Below are positions 43,105 through 50,919 of a stretch of DNA of 64,000 bases, piece after piece. The position numbers and the translations under genes are program-made. A model generated the notes under the pieces. The model had not been told where the DNA came from. It made no database searches and worked only from the letters and a program-made list of their open reading frames with translations. The stretch's first letter is position 1, and every line of letters begins with the position of its first letter. The stretch spans positions 1 to 64,000 of the forward strand of contig DVFZ01000100.1 of assembly GCA_018712945.1 (NCBI GenBank), written 5' to 3'. Origin of the DNA: Candidatus Pullichristensenella stercorigallinarum. GTDB taxonomy: Bacteria > Bacillota > Clostridia > Christensenellales > Aristaeellaceae.

Positions 43105-43788
43105 TTATATCCTGGCGCCGAACAGCGCCCGTCCGGGGCGCACCATGGTCGCCCCTTCCTCGGCGGCGACGATGTAGTCGCCGGACATGCCCATCGACAA
43201 AACGCGCATTTGCGCGCCCGCTATGCCCTCTTCGCGCAGGCGGTCGAACCACGCGCGCATGCGGCGGAAGTACGGCCGCACCTCTTCCGGGTCATCTACC
43301 AGCGGCATGATGGACATCAGGCCCTCCACGCGCACACCCTGCCGAGAGGCGGCATCGCGCACGAAGGCTTCCAGATCTTCTTCCAGAACGCCCGCCTTTT
43401 GGCTTTCGCGGGCGATGTTGACCTGTATAAGCACCGGCATCGGCGCTCCCAGCGCCTGGGCGCGGCGGTCGATTTCATCAAGAAGCTCGCGCCGGTCGAG
43501 CGATTGAATCATCCTGACCAGCGGCAAAACCTGTTTGACCTTGTTCAGCTGCAAACGGCCGATCAGGTGCGCTTCCAGCTCCGGCATGAGAAGCGGTTTT
43601 TTGGCGGCAAGCTCCTGCACGCGGTTTTCACCGATGATGCGCACGCCCAGTTCGCCGGCGCGGTTGATCGTTTCCACATCGACGGTCTTGGTCACCGCGC
43701 AGATTTCCACCCGCCCCCAGCGCTCGGAGGCTTCATCCAGACGCGCGCGCACAATGCGCAGGTTTTTTTCCAGCATTTCGCGTTCCAT
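43105..43788 (-). CDS. yggS: YggS/PLPBP family pyridoxal-phosphate protein
   Basis: 227 residues from the ATG at 43788 (AGGTG upstream). VEICAVTKTVDVETINRAGELGVRIIGENRVQE contains the PLP-lysine (AVTK), then HLIGRLQLNKVKQVL, VLIQVNIARESQKAG, GLMSIMPL, LSMGMSGDYIVAAEEGATMVRPGRALFG. The family balances vitamin B6 and amino-acid metabolism rather than catalysing racemisation. Cotranscribed with sepF. Confidence 0.94.
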   Translation of the reverse strand: MEREMLEKNLRIVRARLDEASERWGRVEICAVTKTVDVETINRAGELGVRIIGENRVQELAAKKPLLMPELEAHLIGRLQLNKVKQVLPLVRMIQSLDRRELLDEIDRRAQALGAPMPVLIQVNIARESQKAGVLEEDLEAFVRDAASRQGVRVEGLMSIMPLVDDPEEVRPYFRRMRAWFDRLREEGIAGAQMRVLSMGMSGDYIVAAEEGATMVRPGRALFGARI

Positions 43789-43799
43789 TGCTTTTTCAC

Positions 43800-44975
43800 C
43801 TACTTGATCAGCACGATCTGGCCGCTTTGCAGAGCGTTTTCCACCAAGGGCTGGATCAGGGCGTTGTTGCCGTCGTTGGAGAGCACTTCCACGGGCACGA
43901 ACGTTCCTTCCGGCACATCGTAGAGCCAAACGCCGGTCTGACCGTTCTGATTATAGAGCGCTTCGGATACGACCAACAGGCCAGTCAACTCGCTGCTGAG
44001 CGTCACCCGGCCGCTGCGCTGATAGATCAGCGGCCCTATCGGGTCTTCCACCATGAACACAGCCAGCACTTCGTTGTCGATATTCTGTACGCGCGTGACC
44101 TTGGCCGTATAGACCAGATCTTCGAAGCCTTCAAAGCGCAGGTAGTATTCCTGGTCGAGCACTGGGTTCCAGGTGCGGCCGTCAGTGAGGATGGCCACAT
44201 ACCAGGTATCCTGATCCACCAGGCGGTAAATGTTGGTCAGGCGCGAGGACTCTTCGCCCAGGCTGCCCCCGGACATGACCGTGCGGATATCCGCGGGGGT
44301 CAGGGTGTCCAACATGTCGGGCGTGAGCACGCTCTCATAACCGTCGGTATAAAAGGAGATTACACCCTCCCTGTCCGCCGTGGCCTCTGTCCGCCAGGAA
44401 GCGATGGAATTCAGGCGCGTGTTTTCCTGCTGGTAAAGGCGGTTGAGATTGAGATCCTCGCGCTGGTTGGCGCGCATATATTCCTGCCGGTTGACCATGG
44501 CCGTCTCCAACTGACGGGTGAGGGAGAGCAGGTTGCCGGTGGTCTGGTGCGTCACCAGGGACTTGAGCTCCAGCGCCGTCATGTCCACAATGCGGTCGAG
44601 GCGCTCCAGGTCTGAGTCGATGATGTTATTGAGGATCGTCTTGTGGTAGGCCTGTATGTTGGCGCGAATTTCCTCCAGCCGCGTCAGCTCGCTCTCAGAA
44701 TATCCCGTGGAGTAGAGGTAGGCGATGGTATCGCCCTCATTGAGCAGCGTGTTTTCCGTGGCCACGTATTCCACACGCGCGATGGTGCCGGAGGAATATA
44801 CCTCCTCGTCGCGGATGATCACCGCGTCGGTCTGCTGCACATAGGAGGTTGTGCCCACATCAATCAACGCCTGCCTTGTGCCAAAACGCAGGTGGGGGCG
44901 AACGATCAAAAAGGCGATGACCAGTATCGCCAACAGGAAGATGTAAAACCTTCCGGTCACCCGTTTTCGGCGCAT
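43800..44975 (-). CDS. HlyD family / membrane-fusion adaptor-like protein
   Basis: 391 residues from the ATG at 44975, with GAGGGATTCC before it; an in-frame GTG at 45041 is weaker. One N-terminal membrane segment (VTGRFYIFLLAILVIAFLIV) then a biotinyl/lipoyl-like arm (YVQQTDAVIIRDEEVYSSGTIARVEYVATENTLLNEGDTIAYLYS), a coiled coil (TRLEEIRANIQAYHKTILNNII), and beta domains. Similar proteins precede yggS-sepF in many Clostridia, without an ABC or RND pump nearby, so a division- or envelope-linked role is more likely than efflux. First gene of the division cluster. Confidence 0.8.
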   Translation of the reverse strand: MRRKRVTGRFYIFLLAILVIAFLIVRPHLRFGTRQALIDVGTTSYVQQTDAVIIRDEEVYSSGTIARVEYVATENTLLNEGDTIAYLYSTGYSESELTRLEEIRANIQAYHKTILNNIIDSDLERLDRIVDMTALELKSLVTHQTTGNLLSLTRQLETAMVNRQEYMRANQREDLNLNRLYQQENTRLNSIASWRTEATADREGVISFYTDGYESVLTPDMLDTLTPADIRTVMSGGSLGEESSRLTNIYRLVDQDTWYVAILTDGRTWNPVLDQEYYLRFEGFEDLVYTAKVTRVQNIDNEVLAVFMVEDPIGPLIYQRSGRVTLSSELTGLLVVSEALYNQNGQTGVWLYDVPEGTFVPVEVLSNDGNNALIQPLVENALQSGQIVLIK

Positions 44976-45064
44976 GGAATCCCTCGCTCCAAATCTTCTT
45001 GATTGCGGCGCATTTTGTGCGCGACGCATAAAAGCAGACACTTCTGCCCACCGTATACTATTAT

Positions 45065-45093
45065 ATTATAATCGCTTCGGAGGCAAGATGCAA
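45065..45093 (-). promoter_or_regulatory. Promoter of the division cluster
   Basis: Leftward TTGCAT (45093-45088), 17 bp, TATAAT (45070-45065), back to back with the lgt promoter. Confidence 0.7.
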
Positions 45094-45103
45094 CCGGCCA
45101 CTC

Positions 45104-45133
45104 TTGACATTACCTAGACGAAATCATTATAAT
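45104..45133 (+). promoter_or_regulatory. Promoter of lgt
   Basis: TTGACA (45104-45109), 18 bp, TATAAT (45128-45133). The -10 overlaps an in-frame ATG at 45132, which therefore cannot be the start of an mRNA made from here. Confidence 0.75.
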
Positions 45134-45158
45134 GACGGAAGATTCGGGAGGCGAAATT

Positions 45159-45932
45159 GTGGTGGAATGGACGCGGGACGCACTGATTGTGGGAAATTTT
45201 TCCTTGCATTACTATGGCATGCTGATTGCCCTGGGGGTGCTTTTGGGCGTTTTATTGGCGGTAAAACGCGAAAAGCGCCTGGGATTGCCCAAGGATACGA
45301 CCATCGACCTTTCGCTGGTCTGCGTGCCCTGCGCGCTGGTGGGGGCGCGCCTTTATTACGTGGCCTTTTCGTGGGATTTCTATAAGGACGACCTCTGGCG
45401 CATCTTTTCCGTGCGCGAGGGCGGTATGGCCATTTATGGCGGCGTTCTGGCGGGGCTGCTGGCGGGGTGGATATTCTCCCGCGTGCGTAAAATTCCCTTT
45501 TTGTCGCTTGCGGACCTGGCCGCGCCCTCCCTGGCGCTGGGGCAGGCCGTGGGGCGCTGGGGGAATTTCGTCAATCAGGAAGCTTATGGTTACGCTGTAA
45601 CGAATCCGGCACTCTGCCGCTTTCCCATTTCCGTGTATATCGAGGCGGACGGCTGCTGGCACCTGGCCACATTCTTTTATGAATCCGTATGGTGCTTTTT
45701 CATCGTCCTGTTTATTCTGCTCATGGAGCGCGGCGGGCGCTTTCGGCAGCGCGGCGACGCCTTTTTGTGGTATCTGCTGTTCTACGGCGTGGAACGCGCC
45801 GTGGTAGAGGGGTTGCGCACTGACAGCCTGATGCTCGGCCCGGTGCGCGTATCGCAGGTTTTGGCGGCTATTTTGGCATTGGGCGCGCTTGTGGCGTTGG
45901 TTGTGCGCGCAAGGCGGCGAAAAAAGGCGTAA
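45159..45932 (+). CDS. lgt: Prolipoprotein diacylglyceryl transferase Lgt
   Basis: 257 residues from the GTG at 45159, chosen because GGGAGG lies 7 bases upstream and because the earlier ATG (45132) falls within the promoter. Seven membrane segments; the signature GQAVGRWGNFVNQEAYG and REGGMAIYGGVLAG hold the residues for phosphatidylglycerol. Lgt adds a diacylglyceryl group to lipobox cysteines, preceding LspA. Single gene, possibly read through into degV. Confidence 0.95.
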   Translation: MVEWTRDALIVGNFSLHYYGMLIALGVLLGVLLAVKREKRLGLPKDTTIDLSLVCVPCALVGARLYYVAFSWDFYKDDLWRIFSVREGGMAIYGGVLAGLLAGWIFSRVRKIPFLSLADLAAPSLALGQAVGRWGNFVNQEAYGYAVTNPALCRFPISVYIEADGCWHLATFFYESVWCFFIVLFILLMERGGRFRQRGDAFLWYLLFYGVERAVVEGLRTDSLMLGPVRVSQVLAAILALGALVALVVRARRRKKA

Positions 45933-45959
45933 GAAGCGGTCGTTTTCTGCCCGCGCGCA

Positions 45960-45988
45960 TTGCGCTTTGGCCGTGGCTATGTTATAAT
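45960..45988 (+). promoter_or_regulatory. Promoter of the degV pair
   Basis: TTGCGC (45960-45965), 17 bp, TATAAT (45983-45988), 57 bp before the first degV. Confidence 0.7.
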
Positions 45989-46045
45989 TATTATTAATGA
46001 ACGAAACAATAGCCGCGGGGCGGCGAGCAGACGGAGGGGACACAC

Positions 46046-46918
46046 ATGGCGGAGTATACGATCATTACGGATTCCTCGTGCGATTTGCCGGATAATGTGG
46101 CGGCGGAGCTTGAACTCAAGGTTGTGCCGCTTTCCCTTACGATGGAGGGAAAGCAGTACCTGAACACCACCGACGAGCGCGGCATTCCCGACCAGGAGCT
46201 GTATGCCCGTCTGCGCGCCGGGGCGATGGCCAAGACATCGGCCGCGAACGCGGGTTCGTTTGTCGCGGTGATGGAGCCGGAATTGCAGGCCGGCCGCGAC
46301 GTGCTCTATATCGGCTTTTCTTCCGCCCTGAGCGCCACCTGTTCCGTAGGCGCGAACGTGGGCCGCGAACTCATGGAGCGCTATCCGGAGCGCAAGGTGT
46401 ATACGGTGGATTCACTGTGCGCCTCGCTGGGCCAGGGTTTGTTTGTGTACCTTCTGGCGCAGAAAAAGCGCGAGGGCATGGAGCTGGAGGCGCTGCGCGA
46501 CTACGCGGAGGATCTCAAGTTGCACATCTGCCACTGGTTCACGGTGGAAGATCTGCAATTTTTGCGCCGGGGCGGGCGCGTGAGCGCGGCGGCGGCGGTG
46601 ATCGGCTCCATTTTGAGCATCAAGCCGGTCATGCACGTGGACAACGAGGGCAGGCTGATCCCCGTTTCCAAGGTGCGCGGCCGCAAGGCTTCCCTGCGCG
46701 CCATCGCGGACAAGGTGAAGGAAACCATGCTCGACCGTCCGGATCAGACATTGTTTATCAGCCATGGCGATTGCGAGGAGGACGCCCGCCTCATCGCGGA
46801 AATGATCAAGGAGCGCACGGGGCTGGAGCTCAACGTGCTCAACTATGTTGGACCGGTGATTGGCTCGCACTCCGGGCCGGGCACCATCGCGGTATTCTTT
46901 ATCGGCAAAGAGCGATAA
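46046..46918 (+). CDS. DegV family fatty-acid-binding protein (first paralog)
   Basis: 290 residues. YTIITDSSCDLPDNVAAELELKVVPLSL, KTSAANAGSFVAVMEPELQAGRDVLYIGFSSALSATCSV, VYTVDSLCASLGQGLFVYLLAQ, FLRRGGRVSAAAAVIGSILSIKPVMHVDNEGRLIPVSKVRGRKASLRAI and GPVIGSHSGPGTIAVFFIGKER match DegV fully. These proteins bind fatty acids; family members (FakB) feed fatty acids to the kinase FakA, but no fakA is nearby. The ATG follows GGAGGGG. Confidence 0.92.
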   Translation: MAEYTIITDSSCDLPDNVAAELELKVVPLSLTMEGKQYLNTTDERGIPDQELYARLRAGAMAKTSAANAGSFVAVMEPELQAGRDVLYIGFSSALSATCSVGANVGRELMERYPERKVYTVDSLCASLGQGLFVYLLAQKKREGMELEALRDYAEDLKLHICHWFTVEDLQFLRRGGRVSAAAAVIGSILSIKPVMHVDNEGRLIPVSKVRGRKASLRAIADKVKETMLDRPDQTLFISHGDCEEDARLIAEMIKERTGLELNVLNYVGPVIGSHSGPGTIAVFFIGKER

Positions 46919-46938
46919 TTTAAGGGAGGCAATGGGGA

Positions 46939-47781
46939 ATGGTCAGGGTATCGGCGGACAGCACCTGCGACCTGTCGCCAGAGTTGATTGCGCGCTATGG
47001 CTTGGAAATCGCGCCGCTGTACATCGTTCGGGATGGCGAATCCCTGCGCGACGGCATGGAGATTCGCCCGCAGGACATCTTTGACTATGTGGACAAGACT
47101 GGCAAGCTCTTAAAGACCTCGGCGGTGAGCGTGGAGGATTACATATCCCTGTTTCGCCGCCTGACGCAGGACGGCAGCGAGGTGGTGCACATTACCATCA
47201 GCGCGGAAATGTCCGCCTGCTACCAGAATGCCTGCCTGGCGGCGCAGGAGGTGCCGGGCGTGTTCCCGGTGGATTCGCGCAACCTCTCCACAGGCATGGG
47301 CTTGGTGGTCATTGAGGCGGCAAAGCGGGCGCAGGCGGGTGAGGACGGCGCGGCCATCCAGAAAGCCATGAATGCGCTTACCCTGCGGATAGAGGCCAGC
47401 TTTGTCATCGAGCGGCTGGATTACCTTTACAAGGGCGGCCGTTGCTCGGCGCTGGCGGCGCTGGGCGCGAACATTCTGCACTTAAAACCCTGCATCGAGG
47501 TGCGAAACGGCAAAATGGGCGTGGGCAGGAAGTACCGCGGCTCTTACGACAAGGTTCTGCGCCAGTACGCGCGCGACCGGCTGCATGGCCGCGACAACAT
47601 CGAGCGAGAGCGCGCCTTCGTTACCTATACCACCTGCGCGCCGGAAACCGTGCGTGCGGTCAAGGAAATCTGCGCGGAAGAAGGGCGCTTTGCAGAACTT
47701 CTGGAAACACGGGCCGGCTGTACCATCAGCAATCACTGTGGTCCCAATACGCTGGGCGTGCTCTTTATTCGCAAGGGGTAG
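46939..47781 (+). CDS. DegV family fatty-acid-binding protein (second paralog)
   Basis: 280 residues, a divergent tandem copy of the preceding gene, 20 bp after it. VRVSADSTCDLSPELIARYGLEIAPLYI, KTSAVSVEDYISLFRRLTQDGSEVVHITISAEMSACYQNA, DYLYKGGRCSALAALGANILHLKPCIEVRNGKMGVGRKYRG, ISNHCGPNTLGVLFIRKG. A pair of DegV proteins often differ in fatty-acid chain preference, so the two may sort saturated and unsaturated acids. A terminator follows. Confidence 0.92.
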   Translation: MVRVSADSTCDLSPELIARYGLEIAPLYIVRDGESLRDGMEIRPQDIFDYVDKTGKLLKTSAVSVEDYISLFRRLTQDGSEVVHITISAEMSACYQNACLAAQEVPGVFPVDSRNLSTGMGLVVIEAAKRAQAGEDGAAIQKAMNALTLRIEASFVIERLDYLYKGGRCSALAALGANILHLKPCIEVRNGKMGVGRKYRGSYDKVLRQYARDRLHGRDNIERERAFVTYTTCAPETVRAVKEICAEEGRFAELLETRAGCTISNHCGPNTLGVLFIRKG

Positions 47782-47862
47782 GGCGGAGCGCCGCGGGTGC
47801 GAAGCGGTTCCTTTCGCCAAATTACGCGGCGGCCTTTTCTGTATGATCAATACGCATCGAAA

Positions 47863-47894
47863 AAAGCGCCGGGCGAGCGATTGCCCGGCGCTTT
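47863..47894 (+). terminator. Terminator of the degV unit
   Basis: Perfect 12-bp stem AAAGCGCCGGGC/GCCCGGCGCTTT (47863-47874 with 47883-47894); Ts are few on the plus strand, many on the other. Confidence 0.75.
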
Positions 47895-47961
47895 CGCGCG
47901 CCCAAAAAGGGACGAACCGCCACGCTGCGGATCGTGGCGGCCCGTTAAAAAGGAGAAGATC

Positions 47962-47988
47962 ATGAAGAAACATCCAACACTGATATAG
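47962..47988 (+). other. Eight-codon minigene with a strong ribosome site
   Basis: ATG (47962) to TAG (47986-47988) encodes MKKHPTLI, preceded by AAGGAGA with good spacing. It lies between the degV terminator and cotJA. It may be a leader peptide, or the start of a decayed gene whose body has been lost. The surrounding 47895-48089 holds no other gene. Confidence 0.35.
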
Positions 47989-48089
47989 TACCAAATGAAT
48001 ATTGAGATTTCGCCGAAATGCCGTTAACTTACGATGGAAAATACAAATATAACAAAAATCCCGGCCTTGTTTCGACATCCATGTGCAAG

Positions 48090-48132
48090 AACGCCCCTTT
48101 CCGGCGCGGCATAGGATGCCGCGGGGCGTTTT
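48090..48132 (+). terminator. Hairpin upstream of cotJA
   Basis: AACGCCCC (48090-48097) with GGGGCGTT (48123-48130) and an inner GCGGCAT/ATGCCGC, followed by TTTT. The inner GCATAGGATGCC is identical to a 12-mer in the sigK upstream hairpin; CATAGGAT (48110-48117) fits a mother-cell sigma -10, with AC 17 bases upstream. It could thus be a terminator, a promoter or both. Confidence 0.5.
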
Positions 48133-48160
48133 GCCCCGAGAACGCAAAGGAGACAGACGT

Positions 48161-48316
48161 ATGAACAACGATAAAATGACATGCCCTCCGCTGGCGATGG
48201 CCTGTATGCCCTGGCAGCGGTGGGAAGGCACGCTCTCGCCTGCCGACGCATTGGCGCGCGGCACGGCTTTTGCGGCGCTGGATATGCCCTTTCTGGGGAA
48301 GGGGGTGCGCGCATGA
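48161..48316 (+). CDS. cotJA: Spore coat protein CotJA
   Basis: 51 residues: MTCPPLAMACMPWQRWEGTLSPADALARGTAFAALDMPFLGKG is the CotJA pattern (PPLA-x-A-x-x-P-x-Q-x-W...ALxxGTxFPxLxxPF). A component of the spore coat, made in the mother cell under sigma-E in Bacillus. The ATG follows AAAGGAG, and the stop overlaps cotJB by 4 bp. Confidence 0.9.
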   Translation: MNNDKMTCPPLAMACMPWQRWEGTLSPADALARGTAFAALDMPFLGKGVRA

Positions 48317-48552
48317 ATTATGAAACGGATCTTCGCGCGGTAAACGAGTGGAGCTTCCTGGCTACGGAATTGCAGCTTTATCTCGATACGCATCCCGACG
48401 ACGCGCGCGCATTGGCAGCGTTGAAAAACGCCCTGAGCGAGCGCCAGGCCGCCGTTTCCACCTTTGAGCAGGCGCATGGCGCGCTCACTGTGGATGGCCT
48501 TCTGTCTGCGCGCCGCTACAACTGGGTCGAGCGGCCCTTTCCGTTCGAATAG
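48313..48552 (+). CDS. cotJB: Spore coat protein CotJB
   Basis: 79 residues: AVNEWSFLATELQLYLDTHPDDARALAALKNALSER...HGALTVDGLLSARRYNWVERPFPFE. The ending (W-x-x-x-PWPWE in most relatives) reads WVERPFPFE. Needed with CotJA and CotJC for coat assembly. Confidence 0.92.
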   Translation: MNYETDLRAVNEWSFLATELQLYLDTHPDDARALAALKNALSERQAAVSTFEQAHGALTVDGLLSARRYNWVERPFPFE

Positions 48553-48563
48553 GAGGGCTGCTT

Positions 48564-49160
48564 ATGTGGATTTATGAAAAACGCCTGGAATTCCCGGTGA
48601 AGATCAAAAACAAAAACGCCCGCCTTGCCAAAGCCATCATCAGCCAGCTCGGCGGGCCGGATGGCGAGCTCGGCGCCGCGATGCGCTATTTTTCGCAGCG
48701 TTATGCCATGCCCGACCGCCGCGTGGCCGGGCTTTTGAACGATGTAGCCACCGAAGAACTGGCGCATTTGGAAATGGTGGGAACCATCGTCCGCCAGCTC
48801 ACCAAAGGTCTGAGCGCCGAAGAGTTGCAGAAGCAGGGCTTTGCCGATTATTATATCGACCATACCGATGGGATTTGGATGCAGGCGGCCTCGGGCACGC
48901 CGTTTACCGCCGCGTATTTCCAATCCAAGGGCGATCCTGTCACCGACCTGCACGAATCAATGGCTGCCGAGCAGAAGGCACGCACCACCTATGACAACAT
49001 CCTGCGCCTGGCCGACGATCCCGACGTGATTGCCCCGATTCGCTTTTTGCGCCAGCGCGAAGTGGTGCATTACCAGCGCTTCGGCGAGGGACTGCGCCTG
49101 GTGACGGAAACGCTGGATAAACGCAACCCTTACGCCAGCAATCCAGCCTTCGACGGCTAG
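48564..49160 (+). CDS. cotJC: Spore coat protein CotJC, manganese-catalase family
   Basis: 198 residues. WIYEKRLEFPVKIKNKNARLAKAIISQLGGPDGELGAAMRYFSQRY; the metal-binding Glu/His set lies in LLNDVATEELAHLEMVGTIV and MAAEQKARTTYDNIL...LRQREVVHYQRFGEGL. Ferritin-like di-manganese site; CotJC may destroy peroxide in the spore coat. Completes the cotJABC operon. Confidence 0.95.
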   Translation: MWIYEKRLEFPVKIKNKNARLAKAIISQLGGPDGELGAAMRYFSQRYAMPDRRVAGLLNDVATEELAHLEMVGTIVRQLTKGLSAEELQKQGFADYYIDHTDGIWMQAASGTPFTAAYFQSKGDPVTDLHESMAAEQKARTTYDNILRLADDPDVIAPIRFLRQREVVHYQRFGEGLRLVTETLDKRNPYASNPAFDG

Positions 49161-49229
49161 GCATACAACGGCGGCGCGGCGGATTTCCGCCCGCCGAAGC
49201 AGGGGACAAACGCATAAATTTATGGAAAA

Positions 49230-49258
49230 GGGCCGCGCTCGGTTTGACAGCGCGGCCC
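49230..49258 (+). terminator. Terminator of cotJABC overlapping the deoC promoter
   Basis: 10-bp stem GGGCCGCGCT/AGCGCGGCCC (49230-49239 with 49249-49258). The loop and right arm contain the TTGACA -35 of the next promoter. No T run, so strength is uncertain. Confidence 0.55.
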
Positions 49259-49272
49259 CGTGATGTTATGAT
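49244..49272 (+). promoter_or_regulatory. Promoter of deoC-nfnAB
   Basis: TTGACA (49244-49249), 17 bp, TATGAT (49267-49272), 61 bp before deoC. Confidence 0.8.
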
Positions 49273-49332
49273 ATATACTGTACAAAATGGGCGGGCAGGC
49301 CCGCTCCAAATTGCGGGAGGATTGAAAATATT

Positions 49333-50001
49333 ATGAAGATTGCGCGTTACATTGATCACGCGGTGCTTAAGCCCGCCATGACGCCCGAGGAAGTGCGAAA
49401 TGCCATCCAGCTCGGCATCGACAACGACGTGTACTCCGTATGCGTGCAACCGCGCGACATTGAATTGGCGCTGAAGATGTGCAAGAACACGAATACGCTG
49501 GTTTCCTGCGTGTTGGATTTCCCGCATGGCTGCGGCGGCGCGGAGGCCAAGCGCGCGGCGGCGCGCGCCTACGCGGAAATGGGCGTGCATGAGATCGACA
49601 TGGTAATGAACTATGGCGCCGCCAAGGGCGGCGATTGGGCCGTTGTGCGCGCGGAGATTTCCGGCGTGGTCGAGGAAGCGCATGCGCGCGGCGTTCTGGT
49701 TAAAGTAATTTTTGAAACCTGCGAACTGGACGAGCGCACCATCCGCGAAGGCGTGGATGTCTGTGTGGATGTGGGCGCGGACTTTGTCAAGACCTCCACT
49801 GGTTTTGCCGCCAAGGGCGCGACCCCGGAAGCAGTGCAGGCCATGGTTTCGCAGGCGGCGGGTCGCATCCGCGTCAAGGCTTCCGGCGGCATTCGCACCA
49901 TCAATGATGCGCGCGGCTATGTGGAAATGGGCGCGGAGCGCTTGGGCGTGGGCTTTACCACTACTCCCGCGCTCGTGGCCGCGGACGAAGAAAGCAAGTA
50001 A
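49333..50001 (+). CDS. deoC: Deoxyribose-phosphate aldolase
   Basis: 222 residues. RYIDHAVLKPAMTPEEVRNAIQLGIDNDVYSVCVQPRDI, CVLDFPHGCGGAEAKRAAARAYAEMGVHEIDMVMNYGA, VKVIFETCELDE, and the Schiff-base lysine in FVKTSTGFAAKGAT. Splits 2-deoxyribose-5-phosphate into acetaldehyde and glyceraldehyde-3-phosphate in deoxynucleoside salvage. It precedes nfnAB by 63 bp with no terminator. Confidence 0.95.
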   Translation: MKIARYIDHAVLKPAMTPEEVRNAIQLGIDNDVYSVCVQPRDIELALKMCKNTNTLVSCVLDFPHGCGGAEAKRAAARAYAEMGVHEIDMVMNYGAAKGGDWAVVRAEISGVVEEAHARGVLVKVIFETCELDERTIREGVDVCVDVGADFVKTSTGFAAKGATPEAVQAMVSQAAGRIRVKASGGIRTINDARGYVEMGAERLGVGFTTTPALVAADEESK

Positions 50002-50064
50002 GCCCCGGCGCGCGGACAGCGTTCCCGCCGCGCGCCGTCGGATAAAAGACAACGGAGGCCAATT

Positions 50065-50919
50065 ATGTTTCAAATCCTTGAAAAGCGCCGTCTCAACGAG
50101 ACGACCACGCTAATGCGCGTGCATGCGCCGCGCGTAGCGAAGAAGGCTGGCCCGGGGCAGTTTATTATCCTGCGCATCGACGAAAACGGCGAGCGCATCC
50201 CCCTGACCATTGCCGGGTACGACCGCGAAAGCGGCAGCGTGACCATTATTTTCCAAAAAGTCGGCAAAACCACCATCCACCTGGACGAACTGGAGGCGGG
50301 CGACAGCCTGCTCGACTTCGTCGGCCCCCTTGGCCGCGTCAGCGAGTATGGCGACGTCAAGGGCAAGCGCGTAGCGGTGATCGGCGGCGGCCTGGGCATC
50401 GCCATCGCCTATCCGCAGGCCGTGGCGCTTACCGAGCTGGGCGCGGAAGTGGATATGATCGTCGGCTTCCGCAATATCGGCCTGGCCATCCTCATGGACG
50501 AATTGCAGAACGCCTCGAAAAACCTCATCGTCATGACCGACGACGGCTCCAATGGCAAAAAGGGCTTTGTCACCGACGCCCTGCGCGAGCAGCTTGAGAC
50601 GGGCGTGAAGTATGAGCACGTGGTCGCCATCGGCCCGATGCCGATGATGCGCGCCGTGTGCGAAATGACCCGGCCTTACGGTATCCATACGGTCGTCAGC
50701 ATGAACCCCATCATGATCGACGGCACCGGCATGTGCGGCGGCTGCCGGCTCACCGTGGGCGGGGAAACCAAGTTCGCCTGCGTGGACGGCCCGGAGTTCG
50801 ACGGCCATCTGGTCGATTTCGACGAGGCCATGAAGCGTTCCCGCATGTATTCCGCCGAAGAAAAACTGAGCAAGGAAAAGCACATCTGCCGCATGAAGGA
50901 GGCCGCCGCGCATGTATAA
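50065..50919 (+). CDS. nfnA: NADH-dependent ferredoxin:NADP+ oxidoreductase small subunit (NfnA)
   Basis: 284 residues. Ferredoxin-reductase-type FAD domain (ARVAKKAGPGQFIILRIDENGERIPLTIAGYD), NAD site (VAVIGGGLGIAIAYPQAVALTELGAEVDMIVG), and the [2Fe-2S] cysteines GMCGGCRLTVGGETKFACVDGPEFDGHLVDFDE. In Clostridia the partner of the large subunit in electron-bifurcating NADPH/NADH/ferredoxin transhydrogenation; the same pair is often annotated sulfide dehydrogenase. Overlaps nfnB by 8 bp. Confidence 0.92.
   Translation: MFQILEKRRLNETTTLMRVHAPRVAKKAGPGQFIILRIDENGERIPLTIAGYDRESGSVTIIFQKVGKTTIHLDELEAGDSLLDFVGPLGRVSEYGDVKGKRVAVIGGGLGIAIAYPQAVALTELGAEVDMIVGFRNIGLAILMDELQNASKNLIVMTDDGSNGKKGFVTDALREQLETGVKYEHVVAIGPMPMMRAVCEMTRPYGIHTVVSMNPIMIDGTGMCGGCRLTVGGETKFACVDGPEFDGHLVDFDEAMKRSRMYSAEEKLSKEKHICRMKEAAAHV

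Noticed and set aside
45132-45158. ATG at 45132 as the lgt start
   Set aside because: It overlaps the -10 box TATAAT (45128-45133), so it would not be in the mRNA made from this promoter; GTG 45159 has a proper ribosome site.
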